From assembly GCF_017991995.1 (NCBI RefSeq), contig NZ_JAGOPN010000020.1, positions 62,001 to 126,000 on the forward strand: a stretch of 64,000 nt of DNA, written 5' to 3'. Of the stretch, positions 10,719 through 19,766 are shown piece after piece. Both the position numbers and the translations under genes were made by a program. Positions within the stretch are counted from its first letter, which is position 1. The number at the start of each line of letters is the position of its first letter. The notes under the pieces were generated by a model that did not search any database, was not told the origin of the DNA, and saw only the letters and a list, made by a program, of their open reading frames with translations. This DNA is from Pseudacidovorax sp. Its GTDB lineage: Bacteria > Pseudomonadota > Gammaproteobacteria > Burkholderiales > Burkholderiaceae_C.

Positions 10719-11537
10719 TCAGGTTGCCTCGCCGAAGGCCAGCACCACGCGCCGGGCCTGCGCGCCCTTCTTCTCGACCTTGGCCACGCGCAGCGCGCCG
10801 ATCTCGGCGATGTTGGCCACATGCGTGCCGCCGCAGGGCTGCAGGTCGATGGGCGCCTCGGCGCTGCCGACGCGGATGGTGCGCACCGTGCCGCTGCCGC
10901 GCGGCGGCTGCACGCTCATGCTCTTGACCAGGCTGGGGTTGGCGTCCAGTTCGGCGTCGGTGACGCTGCCCACGGTCACCGGCAGGGCCTGGGCCACCAG
11001 GGCGGCCAGCCCTTCGGCCAGGGCCGCGGCGTCCAGCGCCTCGCTCATGTGGAAATCGACGCGCACCGCCTCGGGGGTGATGGAACAGCCGTTGACCGGC
11101 TGTGCCACCAGGTGGCAGAGCAGATGACTGGCGGTGTGCAGCCGCATCATGCGGTGCCGGCGGTCCCAGTCGATGGCGGCCGTGACGGTGTCGCCGGGCG
11201 CGATCCGCGCAAGAAGCGAGTCCTGACCCGGTGCGGCCAGGTGCCAGATCTCGGCGGTGGGCTTGCCTTCCGCGTCCTTGCCCTTGCGGGTGTCGGCGAT
11301 GGCCAGTTCGGCACCGTCGGCCAGCCGCAGCACGCCGCTGTCGCTGGCCTGGCCGCCGCCCAGCGGATAGAAGACGGTGCGGTCCAACACCACGGTGCCG
11401 GTCGCGGCCTCCACGCGCAGCACGCGGGCGGGGCAGTCGCGCAGATAGGCGTCGGCGCGGAACAGGTCGTCGGTGGTCGTGGGCGGGATGGCGGGCGCGG
11501 CCGGCGAGGGCGCAGCCGCAGGGGCATCGGCGGTCAT
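10719..11537 (-). CDS. Alanyl-tRNA editing protein (AlaX-like)
   Basis: 272 residues from the preferred ATG. The zinc-binding motifs of the AlaRS editing domain are visible: HTASH (H134, H138) and CGGTH (C235, H239), plus the glycine-rich GGGQASDSG segment of the barrel. Such free-standing proteins deacylate Ser- or Gly-mischarged tRNA-Ala. The start was placed at MTADAPAAAP because upstream codons look unlike protein and no conserved residue precedes it. It is divergent from the sorbosone dehydrogenase gene, with about 120 bases between. Confidence 0.87.
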   Translation of the reverse strand: MTADAPAAAPSPAAPAIPPTTTDDLFRADAYLRDCPARVLRVEAATGTVVLDRTVFYPLGGGQASDSGVLRLADGAELAIADTRKGKDAEGKPTAEIWHLAAPGQDSLLARIAPGDTVTAAIDWDRRHRMMRLHTASHLLCHLVAQPVNGCSITPEAVRVDFHMSEALDAAALAEGLAALVAQALPVTVGSVTDAELDANPSLVKSMSVQPPRGSGTVRTIRVGSAEAPIDLQPCGGTHVANIAEIGALRVAKVEKKGAQARRVVLAFGEAT

Positions 11538-11656
11538 CCTGCGATGGTAGCCCTGGGGCCGCAGCCCGTCGGTGTGCGTACGCACCGTCTGCCAGCGGGT
11601 CACGCGCGGCGTGCGACTACACAGCCCGGGACGCCCGGCCCCGATCATCCGCACCC

Positions 11657-12835
11657 ATGATGCGCACCGCCACCCTCACCCTTGCCGCTGCCGCGGTGCT
11701 GGCCCTGGCCGGCTGCGGCGACACCGCCAAGCTGCCCTTCGAGGCCGGCACCGGCCCCAACCCGCAGCTGCCCGCGCCCAACAAGACGCTGCTGCCCACG
11801 ATGAAGGTGGCGTCCGCCACGGGCTGGCAGGACACCGCCGCGCCCACGCCATTGCCCGGCTTCAAGGTCACGGCCCTGTCTCGTGGCCTGGACCATCCGC
11901 GTTGGGTCTATGTGCTGCCCAATGGCGACGTACTGGTGGCCGAAAGCGACCGGCCCCGCAATGCCGACCCCAAGCCGGGTGGCTTCTTCGACAAGATCAA
12001 GGAGAAGGTCACCGGCCTGGTGATGAAGCGCGCAGGCTCCGGCACGCCCAGCGCCGACCGCATCACCCTGCTGCGCGATGCCGACGGCGACGGCGTGGCG
12101 GAGACGCGCACCGTCTTTGCCAGCGGCCTGACCTCGCCCTTCGGCATGGCGCTGGTGGGCAACGAGCTGTTCGTGGCCAATGCCGACGCGCTGGTCAAGC
12201 TGCCCTACACCGAAGGCCAGACCCAGGCCGGCGGCCCGGCCGTGAAGGTGACGGACCTGCCCGCCACCTTCAACCACCACTGGACCAAGAACGTCATCGC
12301 CAGCCGCGACGGCGCCAAGCTCTACGTCACCGTGGGCAGCAACAGCAACATCGCCGACTACGGCATGCAGCACGAAGAAGGCCGTGCCGCCATCTGGGAG
12401 GTGGACCGCGCCACCGGCGCCAAGCGCCTCATGGCCAGCGGCCTGCGCAACCCCAACGGCATGGCCTGGGAGCCCGACACGAATGTGCTGTGGACGGTGG
12501 TCAACGAGCGCGACGAGATCGGCAGCGACCTGGTGCCCGACTACCTGACCTCGGTGCGCGACGGCGGCTTCTACGGCTGGCCCTGGAGCTATTGGGGCGG
12601 CGTGGTCGACACCCGCGTGCAGCCGCAGCAGCCCGAAAAGGTGGCCACGGCCATCCGTCCCGACTATGCGCTGGGCAACCACGTGGCGCCGCTGGGCCTG
12701 GCCTTCTCCAGCGCGCGTGGCATGCCGGAGGAATTCGCCAACGGCGCCTTCATCGGCGAGCACGGCTCCTGGAACCGCAACCCGCCCTCGGGCTACCGCG
12801 TGAGCTTCGTGCCTTTCATCGGCGGCAAGCAGTAG
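11657..12835 (+). pseudogene. Sorbosone dehydrogenase-like lipoprotein, 5' part, interrupted by the prophage
   Basis: The first 1174 bases of a gene encoding a lipoprotein (lipobox LALAGCGD, C19) with a six-bladed beta-propeller of the L-sorbosone dehydrogenase / PQQ glucose dehydrogenase-like family: GLDHPRWVYVLPNGDVLVAE, NHHWTKNVIAS, GLRNPNGMAWEPDT, FYGWPWSYWGG and GEHGSWNRNPPSGY. Translation runs only one Gln codon into prophage DNA before a stop at 12833-12835. The missing C-terminus lies at 40041-40200. Joining 12830 to 40046 gives an in-frame protein of 442 residues. The truncated product lacks the last propeller strands and is probably inactive. Confidence 0.9.
12826..12830. repeat. 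Target-site duplication, left copy (CAAGC)
   Basis: CAAGC occurs immediately outside the prophage here and again at 40041-40045. The flanking bases differ, so the direct repeat is exactly five bases, the length produced by Mu-type transposition. Confidence 0.85.
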
Positions 12836-12839
12836 CGCG

Positions 12840-12879
12840 ACGTTTGGTTTGATCCGGAGGTACGTTTGATTTGATCCGG
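12840..12879 (+). promoter_or_regulatory. Left terminus: two transposase-site-like repeats 22 bases apart
   Basis: ACGTTTGGTTTGATCCGG (12840-12857) and ACGTTTGATTTGATCCGG (12862-12879) differ at one base and are spaced 22 bases start to start. They match, in inverted orientation, two sequences at the other end of the prophage. In Mu the R1 and R2 transposase sites abut with a 22-base period, so this terminus resembles a Mu right end. Confidence 0.75.
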
Positions 12880-12884
12880 GATTT

Positions 12885-15860
12885 TCAGCGAATAACAGCA
12901 TCCCTCGATAGCTGCCCGCTGGTGATGAGCCGAGCGAGCTTGCGCGCGCCAAGGTCGAAGGTCGCCGCACGGTGCGCAACGTTGGGGTGATTGTTCTGCT
13001 TAACGTCTGAATAGCCGGGATAGCTCGTGGTGTATCCGGCGTCCCAGCCGGGCGCCGCACCGGTCATCGTCCGTGTCCCCTCGTCCCAAGCAAGCGAGTC
13101 GCCGCCGTTGGCGCTGACGAAGTCGAAGCTCATCTTATCAATCTGGACGAGTGGCACGCGTAGTTCGCGCGCCAGAGCCGCGATGGCGGCGTTGTACGCA
13201 TCCCAAAGGCGGACACCCATGAGCAACCCGCTGCCGCTGCGATTCGCCCTCACATATCGCTTGGAAGGCGGGACCGGCAGCAACGTCTCGTTTTCTGCCA
13301 CTGACACGCGGTGGTACATGGTCCGCGTGGCCGCCTCGGAAGCCAGGAGCGTGCCGCCACCAATCGTGGCCGTCGTGTTGTTGAGGGCGGTGATTACGTG
13401 ATCGACACCCGCATTCGGACCATCGGTGAAACGCAGGATCGACCCAACCTTGATTTTTCCCGAGCCCCACTGCGGAGTCTGGAACGCGGCCCCATTTGTG
13501 ATGGTCATGGCTGCCGCATCGACGGTGTAGATGAGCTGGACGCGAAAAGTTGGCGTTGGCCAGTTCCATCCGTCGAGGGCGTCCGTGCCTGCCCCCTGCC
13601 ACGTCAAGAGCGGGTGCGGGTGCATTGTGGTCTGCAGCACCGGCAGGAATCCAGCGGAGATAGCCTGCTGGCACACCGTCCGGAGGCCGTTGATCTGCCC
13701 TGGCCGAGTCGCTGCCGTGAACTGACCAAAAGCAGAGGCGGCATTCATCCCCGGCGTCAGGAGGAGAATCCTGCCGGACTGGAACGCTGCCGACCGTGCC
13801 GCGAATTGGGCCGGCGCTTGGTTGTCGAACGAGCCGCCCACGCTCTGGTTTTCGAACGGGAAGGCAAAGTTGCCAACCAACCCGAACTCCTCCGCGAAAA
13901 TTTCAGCCATGCGCTTCACGGGCGCGTAGTTGTCGTCACGCACGACACTGGAGGGGTGGTAACTGCCCGCACCGAGTCCCACCGATGTCCCGACGCTCAC
14001 CAGCGGGATCTGGTTGTCGGTTTGCGTCACTACGCCGTTGGAGTAGGTCTGCGCACCGTAGGGGGTCGTCGTCACCATCGCCTGAATGGCGGCCACGATG
14101 GCGTCTAGAGGTTCTCCAACAACGCCGGTAGCGGGGCGCTGCACCGACGTGAGGAGAAAGTTGTTACCGGGCGCTCCGGTGTACATCACGGTGAGGTTGG
14201 AGAACGCAGGCAGGGCGCTGGTGTATGCGCCCCCGCCGGCGGCGGCGACCCCGATCCATGCGTAACCGTTCACCCGAACCCGAAGACTCTGCCCTTCGGC
14301 GGTACCGACGTTGCCGAGGCGAATCGTGAATTGCTGATTCCGCTTCAGTGCCTGCAGCCCAGGTGCCTCCGGGATCGAAATGTCCACGTCGGCCGTACCT
14401 GCAGCCACCGACCCGTCGGCGAACAATGGCTTGCCTTCGAGTCGTGATTGCGCCCAGCTCAGAAGAAGGTAGTTGTTCCCTGGGCCGTCAGCCCACATCA
14501 CCGTTAGGTCAGTGTTGGCAGGAATGACCTCGGTGACCTGCGTTGAATTGAGGACCACCGGATACTGCCCGCTGCCATTGAGGCGCAGCCGCAGGGCCTG
14601 GCCTGCGGTCGTAGCTTGGGCAATGCGAACGACAAAAATGGCACCGCGCTTGTACGACAGCGTGTACGGATCGTCCAGAACCGTGGCTTCCATGTCCGAT
14701 GTGCCAGCCGCCACCGTCGCGGTGGCGACTCGCGGCTTTCCAGCCCTAGCATCCATCCACAGTGCATCGTCGAAGAAGCAACGGTAGTGGTTGCCACCGC
14801 CGTTGACGATTCGCTCCATCACGTACCAGCGCCCCTGGATCAGCGGGTTCTTCTCCCCGATTTTTTGCATGGCTGCATCGAAGAAGTTCGTTGCGATGCC
14901 TTCGGGCATGCGAGCGAGAACGAGGCCGGTATTTGTTGCCGGCGCCCTGAAGCGAACCCAGTCCCCATTGATGACGGTGTCGCCGTTCGGGTATGTGAAG
15001 GTCCAGTCGTTGACGTCAGCGCCTGCGCCGGTAAGTGCGACCGTGGCGTTGTGCAAACCGACGCGATTCGCAAAGGTCCGCTCTGCCGTGATGTCTTCTG
15101 CCCTGGGCAGGGTCTGCACAGTAACTGTCGTGGTCGGCCCCGTCCGTCGCAGGCAAGTCAGCGCCGTGTAGCCGTCCGTCGCATTCGGCAGCACCCACCA
15201 CACGCTGTCGGGCAGTGCGGTGGACGGATAGGCGACAAGGCCGTCTGCACGCGTCGCTACGATGCGACCAGCGGCCAACGCTGCTCCACTTGCCGCGCTC
15301 GCGATGCTGGCTTGAACAGTGGCGATGCCGGCCTGAGTAGTTGACGCGGCAGCAGACACCCCAGCTTGATCACGCTTCGCGGTCACATCGCCTACGATGG
15401 CCGCGACATTGCCGAACTGTTCGGCAACCGGCAGCACGACGTCTTTTGCCGCCAATGCCAGGCTGGCAGACTCACCAGCTGCGTCGGAGAACCAGCGAGA
15501 CGCCTGGACTTCTGCTGCCGCCTCGTAGAGCTGCGGCCACGGCGCTGGGTTGATCTTGGCCGTGACCAACGCTTCGACATCGCCGGCCGGGACCGTAACC
15601 GTCTCCCTCAGCAGCACTTGGCCGTTAGCCTGTACCAGCATGTCGTAGTGCGTGCCGCCATCGCCACGGGTATTCGGCCAGACGACCAAGATGTAGTCGC
15701 CGGTCGCCGCAGGGTCTTCGGTCGCATCCCACTGCAGTGGCACGATGTCTGTGCCGTCCACTTGGTAGGCCGACAGGTGCAGGCTCACCTTCGCGCCGCC
15801 GAGCGGGTTGCCAGCGGCGGACAGCAAGCGCAGTCGCAGCGCGCGCGTGGCAAGGCTCAT
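12885..15860 (-). CDS. Tail fibre/receptor-binding protein with tandem modules and a C-terminal SGNH-hydrolase-like domain
   Basis: 991 residues. The N-terminus (about 1-230) is the attachment part, with helical Ala-rich repeats typical of phage fibres. Two similar modules of about 100 residues lie at about 374-470 and 476-572: each starts GKP, has VAAGT shortly after, RLRLNG or RVRVNG in the middle and ends PGNNYLLLS or PGNNFLLTS. From about 615 a hydrolase-like region shows VGTSVGLGAG (S626), LLLTPGMNAAS and NNHPNVAHR (H958), reminiscent of SGNH blocks I, III and V. This suggests cleavage of acyl groups on a surface polysaccharide. It overlaps the preceding gene by four bases and ends only 54 bases from the prophage terminus. 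Confidence 0.8.
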   Translation of the reverse strand: MSLATRALRLRLLSAAGNPLGGAKVSLHLSAYQVDGTDIVPLQWDATEDPAATGDYILVVWPNTRGDGGTHYDMLVQANGQVLLRETVTVPAGDVEALVTAKINPAPWPQLYEAAAEVQASRWFSDAAGESASLALAAKDVVLPVAEQFGNVAAIVGDVTAKRDQAGVSAAASTTQAGIATVQASIASAASGAALAAGRIVATRADGLVAYPSTALPDSVWWVLPNATDGYTALTCLRRTGPTTTVTVQTLPRAEDITAERTFANRVGLHNATVALTGAGADVNDWTFTYPNGDTVINGDWVRFRAPATNTGLVLARMPEGIATNFFDAAMQKIGEKNPLIQGRWYVMERIVNGGGNHYRCFFDDALWMDARAGKPRVATATVAAGTSDMEATVLDDPYTLSYKRGAIFVVRIAQATTAGQALRLRLNGSGQYPVVLNSTQVTEVIPANTDLTVMWADGPGNNYLLLSWAQSRLEGKPLFADGSVAAGTADVDISIPEAPGLQALKRNQQFTIRLGNVGTAEGQSLRVRVNGYAWIGVAAAGGGAYTSALPAFSNLTVMYTGAPGNNFLLTSVQRPATGVVGEPLDAIVAAIQAMVTTTPYGAQTYSNGVVTQTDNQIPLVSVGTSVGLGAGSYHPSSVVRDDNYAPVKRMAEIFAEEFGLVGNFAFPFENQSVGGSFDNQAPAQFAARSAAFQSGRILLLTPGMNAASAFGQFTAATRPGQINGLRTVCQQAISAGFLPVLQTTMHPHPLLTWQGAGTDALDGWNWPTPTFRVQLIYTVDAAAMTITNGAAFQTPQWGSGKIKVGSILRFTDGPNAGVDHVITALNNTTATIGGGTLLASEAATRTMYHRVSVAENETLLPVPPSKRYVRANRSGSGLLMGVRLWDAYNAAIAALARELRVPLVQIDKMSFDFVSANGGDSLAWDEGTRTMTGAAPGWDAGYTTSYPGYSDVKQNNHPNVAHRAATFDLGARKLARLITSGQLSRDAVIR

Positions 15861-16498
15861 GCGTCGGCTCCGGTCGAGGATTCACTGATTGCAGCGTCGC
15901 CGGCTGGCTCGGCCTCGGGTGCGGCGGTCACCGGCGCCGGAGCGACGAACGCTGGCAGCTCGGCGACCAGCTCAGCCATGGTCGGCTCCTCGCGCTCGCC
16001 GGCCTGGACGGCAGCGAGCACCGAATAGCAAGCGGCCCAGACCTGGCTGCGCCAGGCCCGCAGTGCCTGGCCCTCGGCCTGGAAGCGCGGAACGGCCGGC
16101 TCGTCGGCGTAGGTCACGGCGGTGAAGATGCCGTCATAGCCCAGGGCTCGCGCGACCGCGTCAAGCTGGCCTTGAACGGCGGTTTGAAGGGCCTTCACAC
16201 GCTCTTCAGGCGAGGGTTCGGCCGGCGGCTGCGGCGCGGGCTCCGGCACCGCCTCGGGCGCCGGCACATCCTCCAGCAGCCACACGCCTTCCGTGCTCAG
16301 GCGCAGCAGTTGGCCGGCCGGGATGCTGCCCTGCAGCTGGCGGGTGCCCGGGACCTCAACCAGCTCCACGCCGACGGGCAGCGGCGCGGTGGAAGCGAAG
16401 GCCGGCAGCATGAAGACGCCGGGTTCGCGGGGCGACTCTTCGCAGAGCCAGGAGCCCGCATACAGGCGCGAGGCCGGATCGTAGAAATGGGCGTGCAT
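15857..16498 (-). CDS. Tail fibre assembly / DUF4376-like protein
   Basis: 213 residues. The N-terminal third is a compact region beginning MHAHFYDPASRLYAGSW; a Pro/Glu linker (about 78-97) follows; the C-terminal part (ERVKALQTAVQGQLDAVARALGYDGIFTAVTYADEP) resembles DUF4376-type proteins found beside tail fibre genes. It may be a fibre chaperone or a fibre component. The start codon lies inside a copy of the 16-base palindrome (16492-16507). Function is inferred from family resemblance and position. Confidence 0.65.
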   Translation of the reverse strand: MHAHFYDPASRLYAGSWLCEESPREPGVFMLPAFASTAPLPVGVELVEVPGTRQLQGSIPAGQLLRLSTEGVWLLEDVPAPEAVPEPAPQPPAEPSPEERVKALQTAVQGQLDAVARALGYDGIFTAVTYADEPAVPRFQAEGQALRAWRSQVWAACYSVLAAVQAGEREEPTMAELVAELPAFVAPAPVTAAPEAEPAGDAAISESSTGADA

Positions 16499-16507
16499 CG
16501 TTTCACC
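16492..16507. repeat. Prophage 16-bp palindrome, copy 1
   Basis: On the minus strand this reads GGTGAAACGATGCACG, matching the consensus GGTGMAWCGCTKCACC except at two positions. It separates the collar fibre gene from the assembly gene and contains the start codon of the latter. Confidence 0.65.
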
Positions 16508-17395
16508 TCACCATTCGTACTTGAGATAAACCGGCCAGGCGATGTTGCGCATGCGCGCTTCGCTGCCTTGGGAAGCGATGGAGATGTTTGCGAGCTGCGG
16601 CTGAATGGTCGCGCCCGTGGTCTGCCCGTTCGTGACGAACTCGTGCTGGTGCGCCCCGTCCGTAGGCAGGTTGACCAGGTTGTCCAGGCTGAACGCACTG
16701 GAAGTGGTTCCGCGGTCCGTGTCTGCGAGCTGCTCAGGCACCCGCGTCCCGCCATGGTTGTGCCCACCGGCCACATTCGTCGCGCCCGTGTGTGCATGCG
16801 GCGACTCGATGATGATGTGACCGTGCGGCGTCTGGATGGTGTCGTGGCCGTGCGCCTGGTTGGCTCCGCCCTGCCAGGAGCCGATCAAGCGGCCGATATC
16901 GACTCCCCGGCCGCCATCCAGGAACCGCAGAGCTTCGCCCCCCACCAGCGGGATGCGGAAAGTTGTCGAGCCGTCGCCGCTGCTGAACCACCCCCAGCGG
17001 TCGGCAAACCATTCCGCCTCGGTGACGGCGCCCACCGCCTGGACGTGCTCCCACAGCTCCGGGAACGCAGTACGGGAGAGCAGCACGCCGTTGATGCGCA
17101 TGTGCTTGGGCGGCGGGTCGGGCTGCAGAAAGATGGACACGCGGCCAGGGCCGTCCGAAGAAGCCGCGCCGATCAGCTTGTTGATCGCCTGCAGCAGGAC
17201 ACGGTAGGTCGCCGGAATGTCCGGGTCGAACTGGACGCCCGCCAGTCCGGCCTCCTTGATGATCTCCATCATCGACCAGGTGACCGAGTTCAGGTCCTTG
17301 TCGCTCACGGCCGTCGGCACGGCTTGATTCTCCCGGTGCATGCGCTGCCCGGTGCCCGTGTGCGTGAAGTAGCCGTTCGATAGGGTGTAGTCCAC
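16508..17395 (-). CDS. Tail fibre / collar-domain protein with HxH metal-binding motifs
   Basis: 295 residues from a GTG preceded by a G-rich ribosome site. The middle has a tail-collar-like region (LSRTAFPELWEHVQAVG, GDGSTTFRIPLVGGE). It is followed by histidine-rich HGHDTIQTPHGH, SPHAHTG and GGHNHGG, the HxH pattern that binds metal in trimeric fibre tips of contractile phages. The end, MRNIAWPVYLKYEW, is typical of fibre tips. The frame upstream of the GTG is open but reads as non-protein. It follows the gp48-like gene by eight bases. Confidence 0.8.
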   Translation of the reverse strand: MDYTLSNGYFTHTGTGQRMHRENQAVPTAVSDKDLNSVTWSMMEIIKEAGLAGVQFDPDIPATYRVLLQAINKLIGAASSDGPGRVSIFLQPDPPPKHMRINGVLLSRTAFPELWEHVQAVGAVTEAEWFADRWGWFSSGDGSTTFRIPLVGGEALRFLDGGRGVDIGRLIGSWQGGANQAHGHDTIQTPHGHIIIESPHAHTGATNVAGGHNHGGTRVPEQLADTDRGTTSSAFSLDNLVNLPTDGAHQHEFVTNGQTTGATIQPQLANISIASQGSEARMRNIAWPVYLKYEW

Positions 17396-17403
17396 CTTGC
17401 CCC

Positions 17404-17991
17404 CTAAACCAGAATCAGGTTGATGTGAAAGCGTGCCGGCACCACGCGCTGGAGCAGGCACGCGAGGTCGCTGCCCGTCTTCGTGCCGTAGATGAGGCGG
17501 TCGCCGACCTTGGCCGTGCCGACACGCATGCGCCCCGCCGGCAGCGTGGCCGTGACGTACAGCTCGCCATCGAGCCGCCCCATGTGGGACCCAACGCGCA
17601 TACCGACCCGAAGCGGGGTGTTGTAGGCAACCGTGGCCGGATAGCCGACGCTGGCGCAGAGGGCGGCCAGCACGTCGGGCGCGGCCGGGCTGGAGTCCTC
17701 GTAAGGCAGCTCTGGCCCGCGCAGGCGCATGAGCAGCATTTGCCGCCGCGTGGTGTCGTCGCTGGCAAAGCAGGCGTCGGGTAGGCCCGTGGCTTCTTCC
17801 CACTCGGCCACGCGCGTCGTCGTGTGGGGCTGCCAACCGGCCACCGTTGCCGAGGTGAAGCGGTGCAGCTCGTCCAAGCTGCCAGCGATGCCGCGGACGG
17901 TCCGCATCAGCACGCTGGCCGGCGAGCGCGGCCAGGCGAAGCCCTGGGGCAACAGATAGGCCAGAGCCTGGGTGAAGCGATCAGCGCTCAT
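17404..17991 (-). CDS. Mu gp48-like baseplate/tail protein (DUF2313, YmfQ family)
   Basis: 195 residues, normal family length. It starts with the characteristic pattern FTQALAYLLPQGFAWPR and has the domain core around LDELHRFTSATVAGW and PDACFASDDTTRRQMLLMRLRG. In Mu it sits between the gp47 baseplate protein and the tail fibre, as here, and is part of the baseplate. It overlaps gp47 by four bases (ATGA). Confidence 0.88.
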   Translation of the reverse strand: MSADRFTQALAYLLPQGFAWPRSPASVLMRTVRGIAGSLDELHRFTSATVAGWQPHTTTRVAEWEEATGLPDACFASDDTTRRQMLLMRLRGPELPYEDSSPAAPDVLAALCASVGYPATVAYNTPLRVGMRVGSHMGRLDGELYVTATLPAGRMRVGTAKVGDRLIYGTKTGSDLACLLQRVVPARFHINLILV

Positions 17992-19121
17992 GTGACGAAG
18001 TTCACCGTACCCAGCGCCAGCAGTGCGTCGAAGGTGGGCGCCGTGAACACGCCGCCGGGCTCCAGCAGCGGGGATAGCACCGTATGGTTGTACTCGCCCA
18101 CCACGCCGCTGATCACCTCGCTGACGTGCGAGTGGGGCATGCCGCCGCCCGGCGTGGGCTCACGGAAGTAGAGGTCTTGGAGCGCGGCGATGGTGGCCTC
18201 GCGGTTGGCCGCCGTGTCCGGCCGGAGCCGAATCGTGTAGTTGTGCACCACGGGCGCCGCGATGATCACGTGCAACTCGTCCGGCGGGCCGCGACGCGGA
18301 TCGCTGATGTAGTCGCGCACCATGAGTCGCTGTGACTCGGTGGGCAGGCCAGGCGCCACGTTGCCGTCGGCCATGATGATGACGCCGGCCGAAGTCGGCC
18401 CGGCCGGGTTGCGCACGCCCCAGGCGCGCGTGATGCCGGGCAGTGACATCGCCCAGCGGGCGTAGTCGCCGGGCGACCCGCCCCGAGGCTCATTGCTCAG
18501 ACGCTGCTGCAGCCGGTAGACGGCCGCGTCGTCCTTCTCCACGTCCACGCCGCCGCTGATGCCATCGCCGCCAACCGTCCATGTGGCGTCGATGCCGTTG
18601 ACCGGCGACACCAGCTGCAGCGTCGAGCTGGCGGCCAGGTTCCCGCCCACGCCCGCCACCAGCGCGAGCACCGCCACTGACACCGCGCCACCCGAGACGG
18701 TCGCGTCGGCGGTGACCTTGTACTGGCGCCCGTCGCTTGTTTGCAGCAGCGTTCCAGCCGCCACCACGGCGTCATCCACGCCGGTGCCTGCCACCGCCAG
18801 CCCCGAGGCCGCCGCCGCCCCCTTGCGCGGCAGCTTGTACGTCTCGAGCCACCCATCAAGGAAGGCGCCCGCTGACTTGATCGGAATGGCCTGGCGTGCG
18901 ATGAAGTCGCGCAGGTAGCGGTAGGCGCCGTGCAGGCCGAGTCCCTCGACGAAGGCCAGCGCCTGGATGTTGCCGCGCGCCAGCTCCAGGTCTGCCGCGG
19001 TCAGCTTCGCGGGATCGGCGGCCTGAGCCGCCTGCGCCAGCGACTGCTGCAGCAGCCGGGCGGCGTTCTGCGACAGCTCGCCGATGGAAGGGATAGGAAC
19101 CTGGAGCGGACTCACGGCCAT
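17988..19121 (-). CDS. Mu gp47-like baseplate wedge protein (baseplate J family)
   Basis: 377 residues. The baseplate J/gp47 fold is marked by DGWLETYKLPRKGAAAASG, the VAGVGGNLAASSTLQLVSPVNGIDA segment and YARWAMSLPGITRAWGVRNPAGPTSAGVIIMAD. These proteins form the inner wedge of contractile tails. The ATG at 19121 overlaps the stop of the gp46 gene. The segment GGSPGDYARWAMSLPGI is strongly conserved in the family. Confidence 0.92.
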   Translation of the reverse strand: MAVSPLQVPIPSIGELSQNAARLLQQSLAQAAQAADPAKLTAADLELARGNIQALAFVEGLGLHGAYRYLRDFIARQAIPIKSAGAFLDGWLETYKLPRKGAAAASGLAVAGTGVDDAVVAAGTLLQTSDGRQYKVTADATVSGGAVSVAVLALVAGVGGNLAASSTLQLVSPVNGIDATWTVGGDGISGGVDVEKDDAAVYRLQQRLSNEPRGGSPGDYARWAMSLPGITRAWGVRNPAGPTSAGVIIMADGNVAPGLPTESQRLMVRDYISDPRRGPPDELHVIIAAPVVHNYTIRLRPDTAANREATIAALQDLYFREPTPGGGMPHSHVSEVISGVVGEYNHTVLSPLLEPGGVFTAPTFDALLALGTVNFVT

Positions 19122-19702
19122 CACTGCACCCCGCGCAGGAAGCTCGTGCCCCAAAGCACGTCATAGACCGGCTGCAGCTGATCTGCCTGGTAGATCGTCA
19201 CACGCAGCGCGAGCCGGTCCTCGCGCGGGCCGGCCCACAGCGCTTCGACCTCGATACGGCTGGCGATCTCGGCCTCCACCATCCAGGCCAGACTCTCGCG
19301 CGCCGTAAACCGCGCGGCCTCTAGCACCTCGGCCACGGTCTTGGTCGAGTAGTAGAGCCAGAGCAGCGACCCCCAACCCGTCGGCTGCTGGTCGAAGCCC
19401 GCGCCCATGAACTCGTCGCCCACCCACCCTCGGCGGTCGGTCTGCCCGTAAGGCAACCTGTCGTCGGGGCCAGCGCGGCGATCCGTGAACAAGGAAATGA
19501 TGACGGCAGAGGACAGCGTGTCCTCCAGCTGCAGAGCAAACGTCTGCAGCACCTCGACGCCAGGCACCGGCGCGCCGCTGGAGTAGTCGGTGAACGGGTA
19601 GGAGGTGGCGGCGGCCGGCGCGGTCAGCTGCCAGTCGAACGGCACCGAAAGTGCCGCCGACACGTCATCGAGCCGCTGCGGGCGAGTCGCCAAATCGAAC
19701 AT
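19121..19702 (-). CDS. Mu gp46-like baseplate protein
   Basis: 193 residues. The gp46 family is recognised by MFDLATRPQRLDDVSAALSV near the start, and by TDRRAGPDDRLPYGQTDRRGWVGDEF in the middle, plus GSLLWLYYSTKTVAEVLEAAR. It corresponds to a T4 gp25-like baseplate component. The ATG at 19702 is preferred; an upstream TTG is possible. A copy of the 16-base palindrome lies 36 bases before it. Confidence 0.85.
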   Translation of the reverse strand: MFDLATRPQRLDDVSAALSVPFDWQLTAPAAATSYPFTDYSSGAPVPGVEVLQTFALQLEDTLSSAVIISLFTDRRAGPDDRLPYGQTDRRGWVGDEFMGAGFDQQPTGWGSLLWLYYSTKTVAEVLEAARFTARESLAWMVEAEIASRIEVEALWAGPREDRLALRVTIYQADQLQPVYDVLWGTSFLRGVQ

Positions 19703-19737
19703 GTGGCCATGATGTCGGCCACCCGCCAAAGGGTCAT

Positions 19738-19753
19738 GGTGAAACGCTGCACC
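19738..19753. repeat. Prophage 16-bp palindrome, copy 2
   Basis: GGTGAAACGCTGCACC between the gp45-like and gp46-like genes, about 36 bases before the gp46 start in the direction of transcription. Identical to copy 3. Confidence 0.75.
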
Positions 19754-19766
19754 GCAGCGCAGCGCC

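Noticed and set aside
12836..12884. Possible small gene or attachment core at the left terminus
   Set aside because: The stretch is fully explained by the prophage terminus and its two site repeats; no tRNA or site-specific integrase is present.
17854..17870. Possible seventh palindrome copy (GGTGAAGCGGTGCAGC)
   Set aside because: It lies in the middle of the gp48-like coding region and breaks the symmetric arms; similarity is probably chance.
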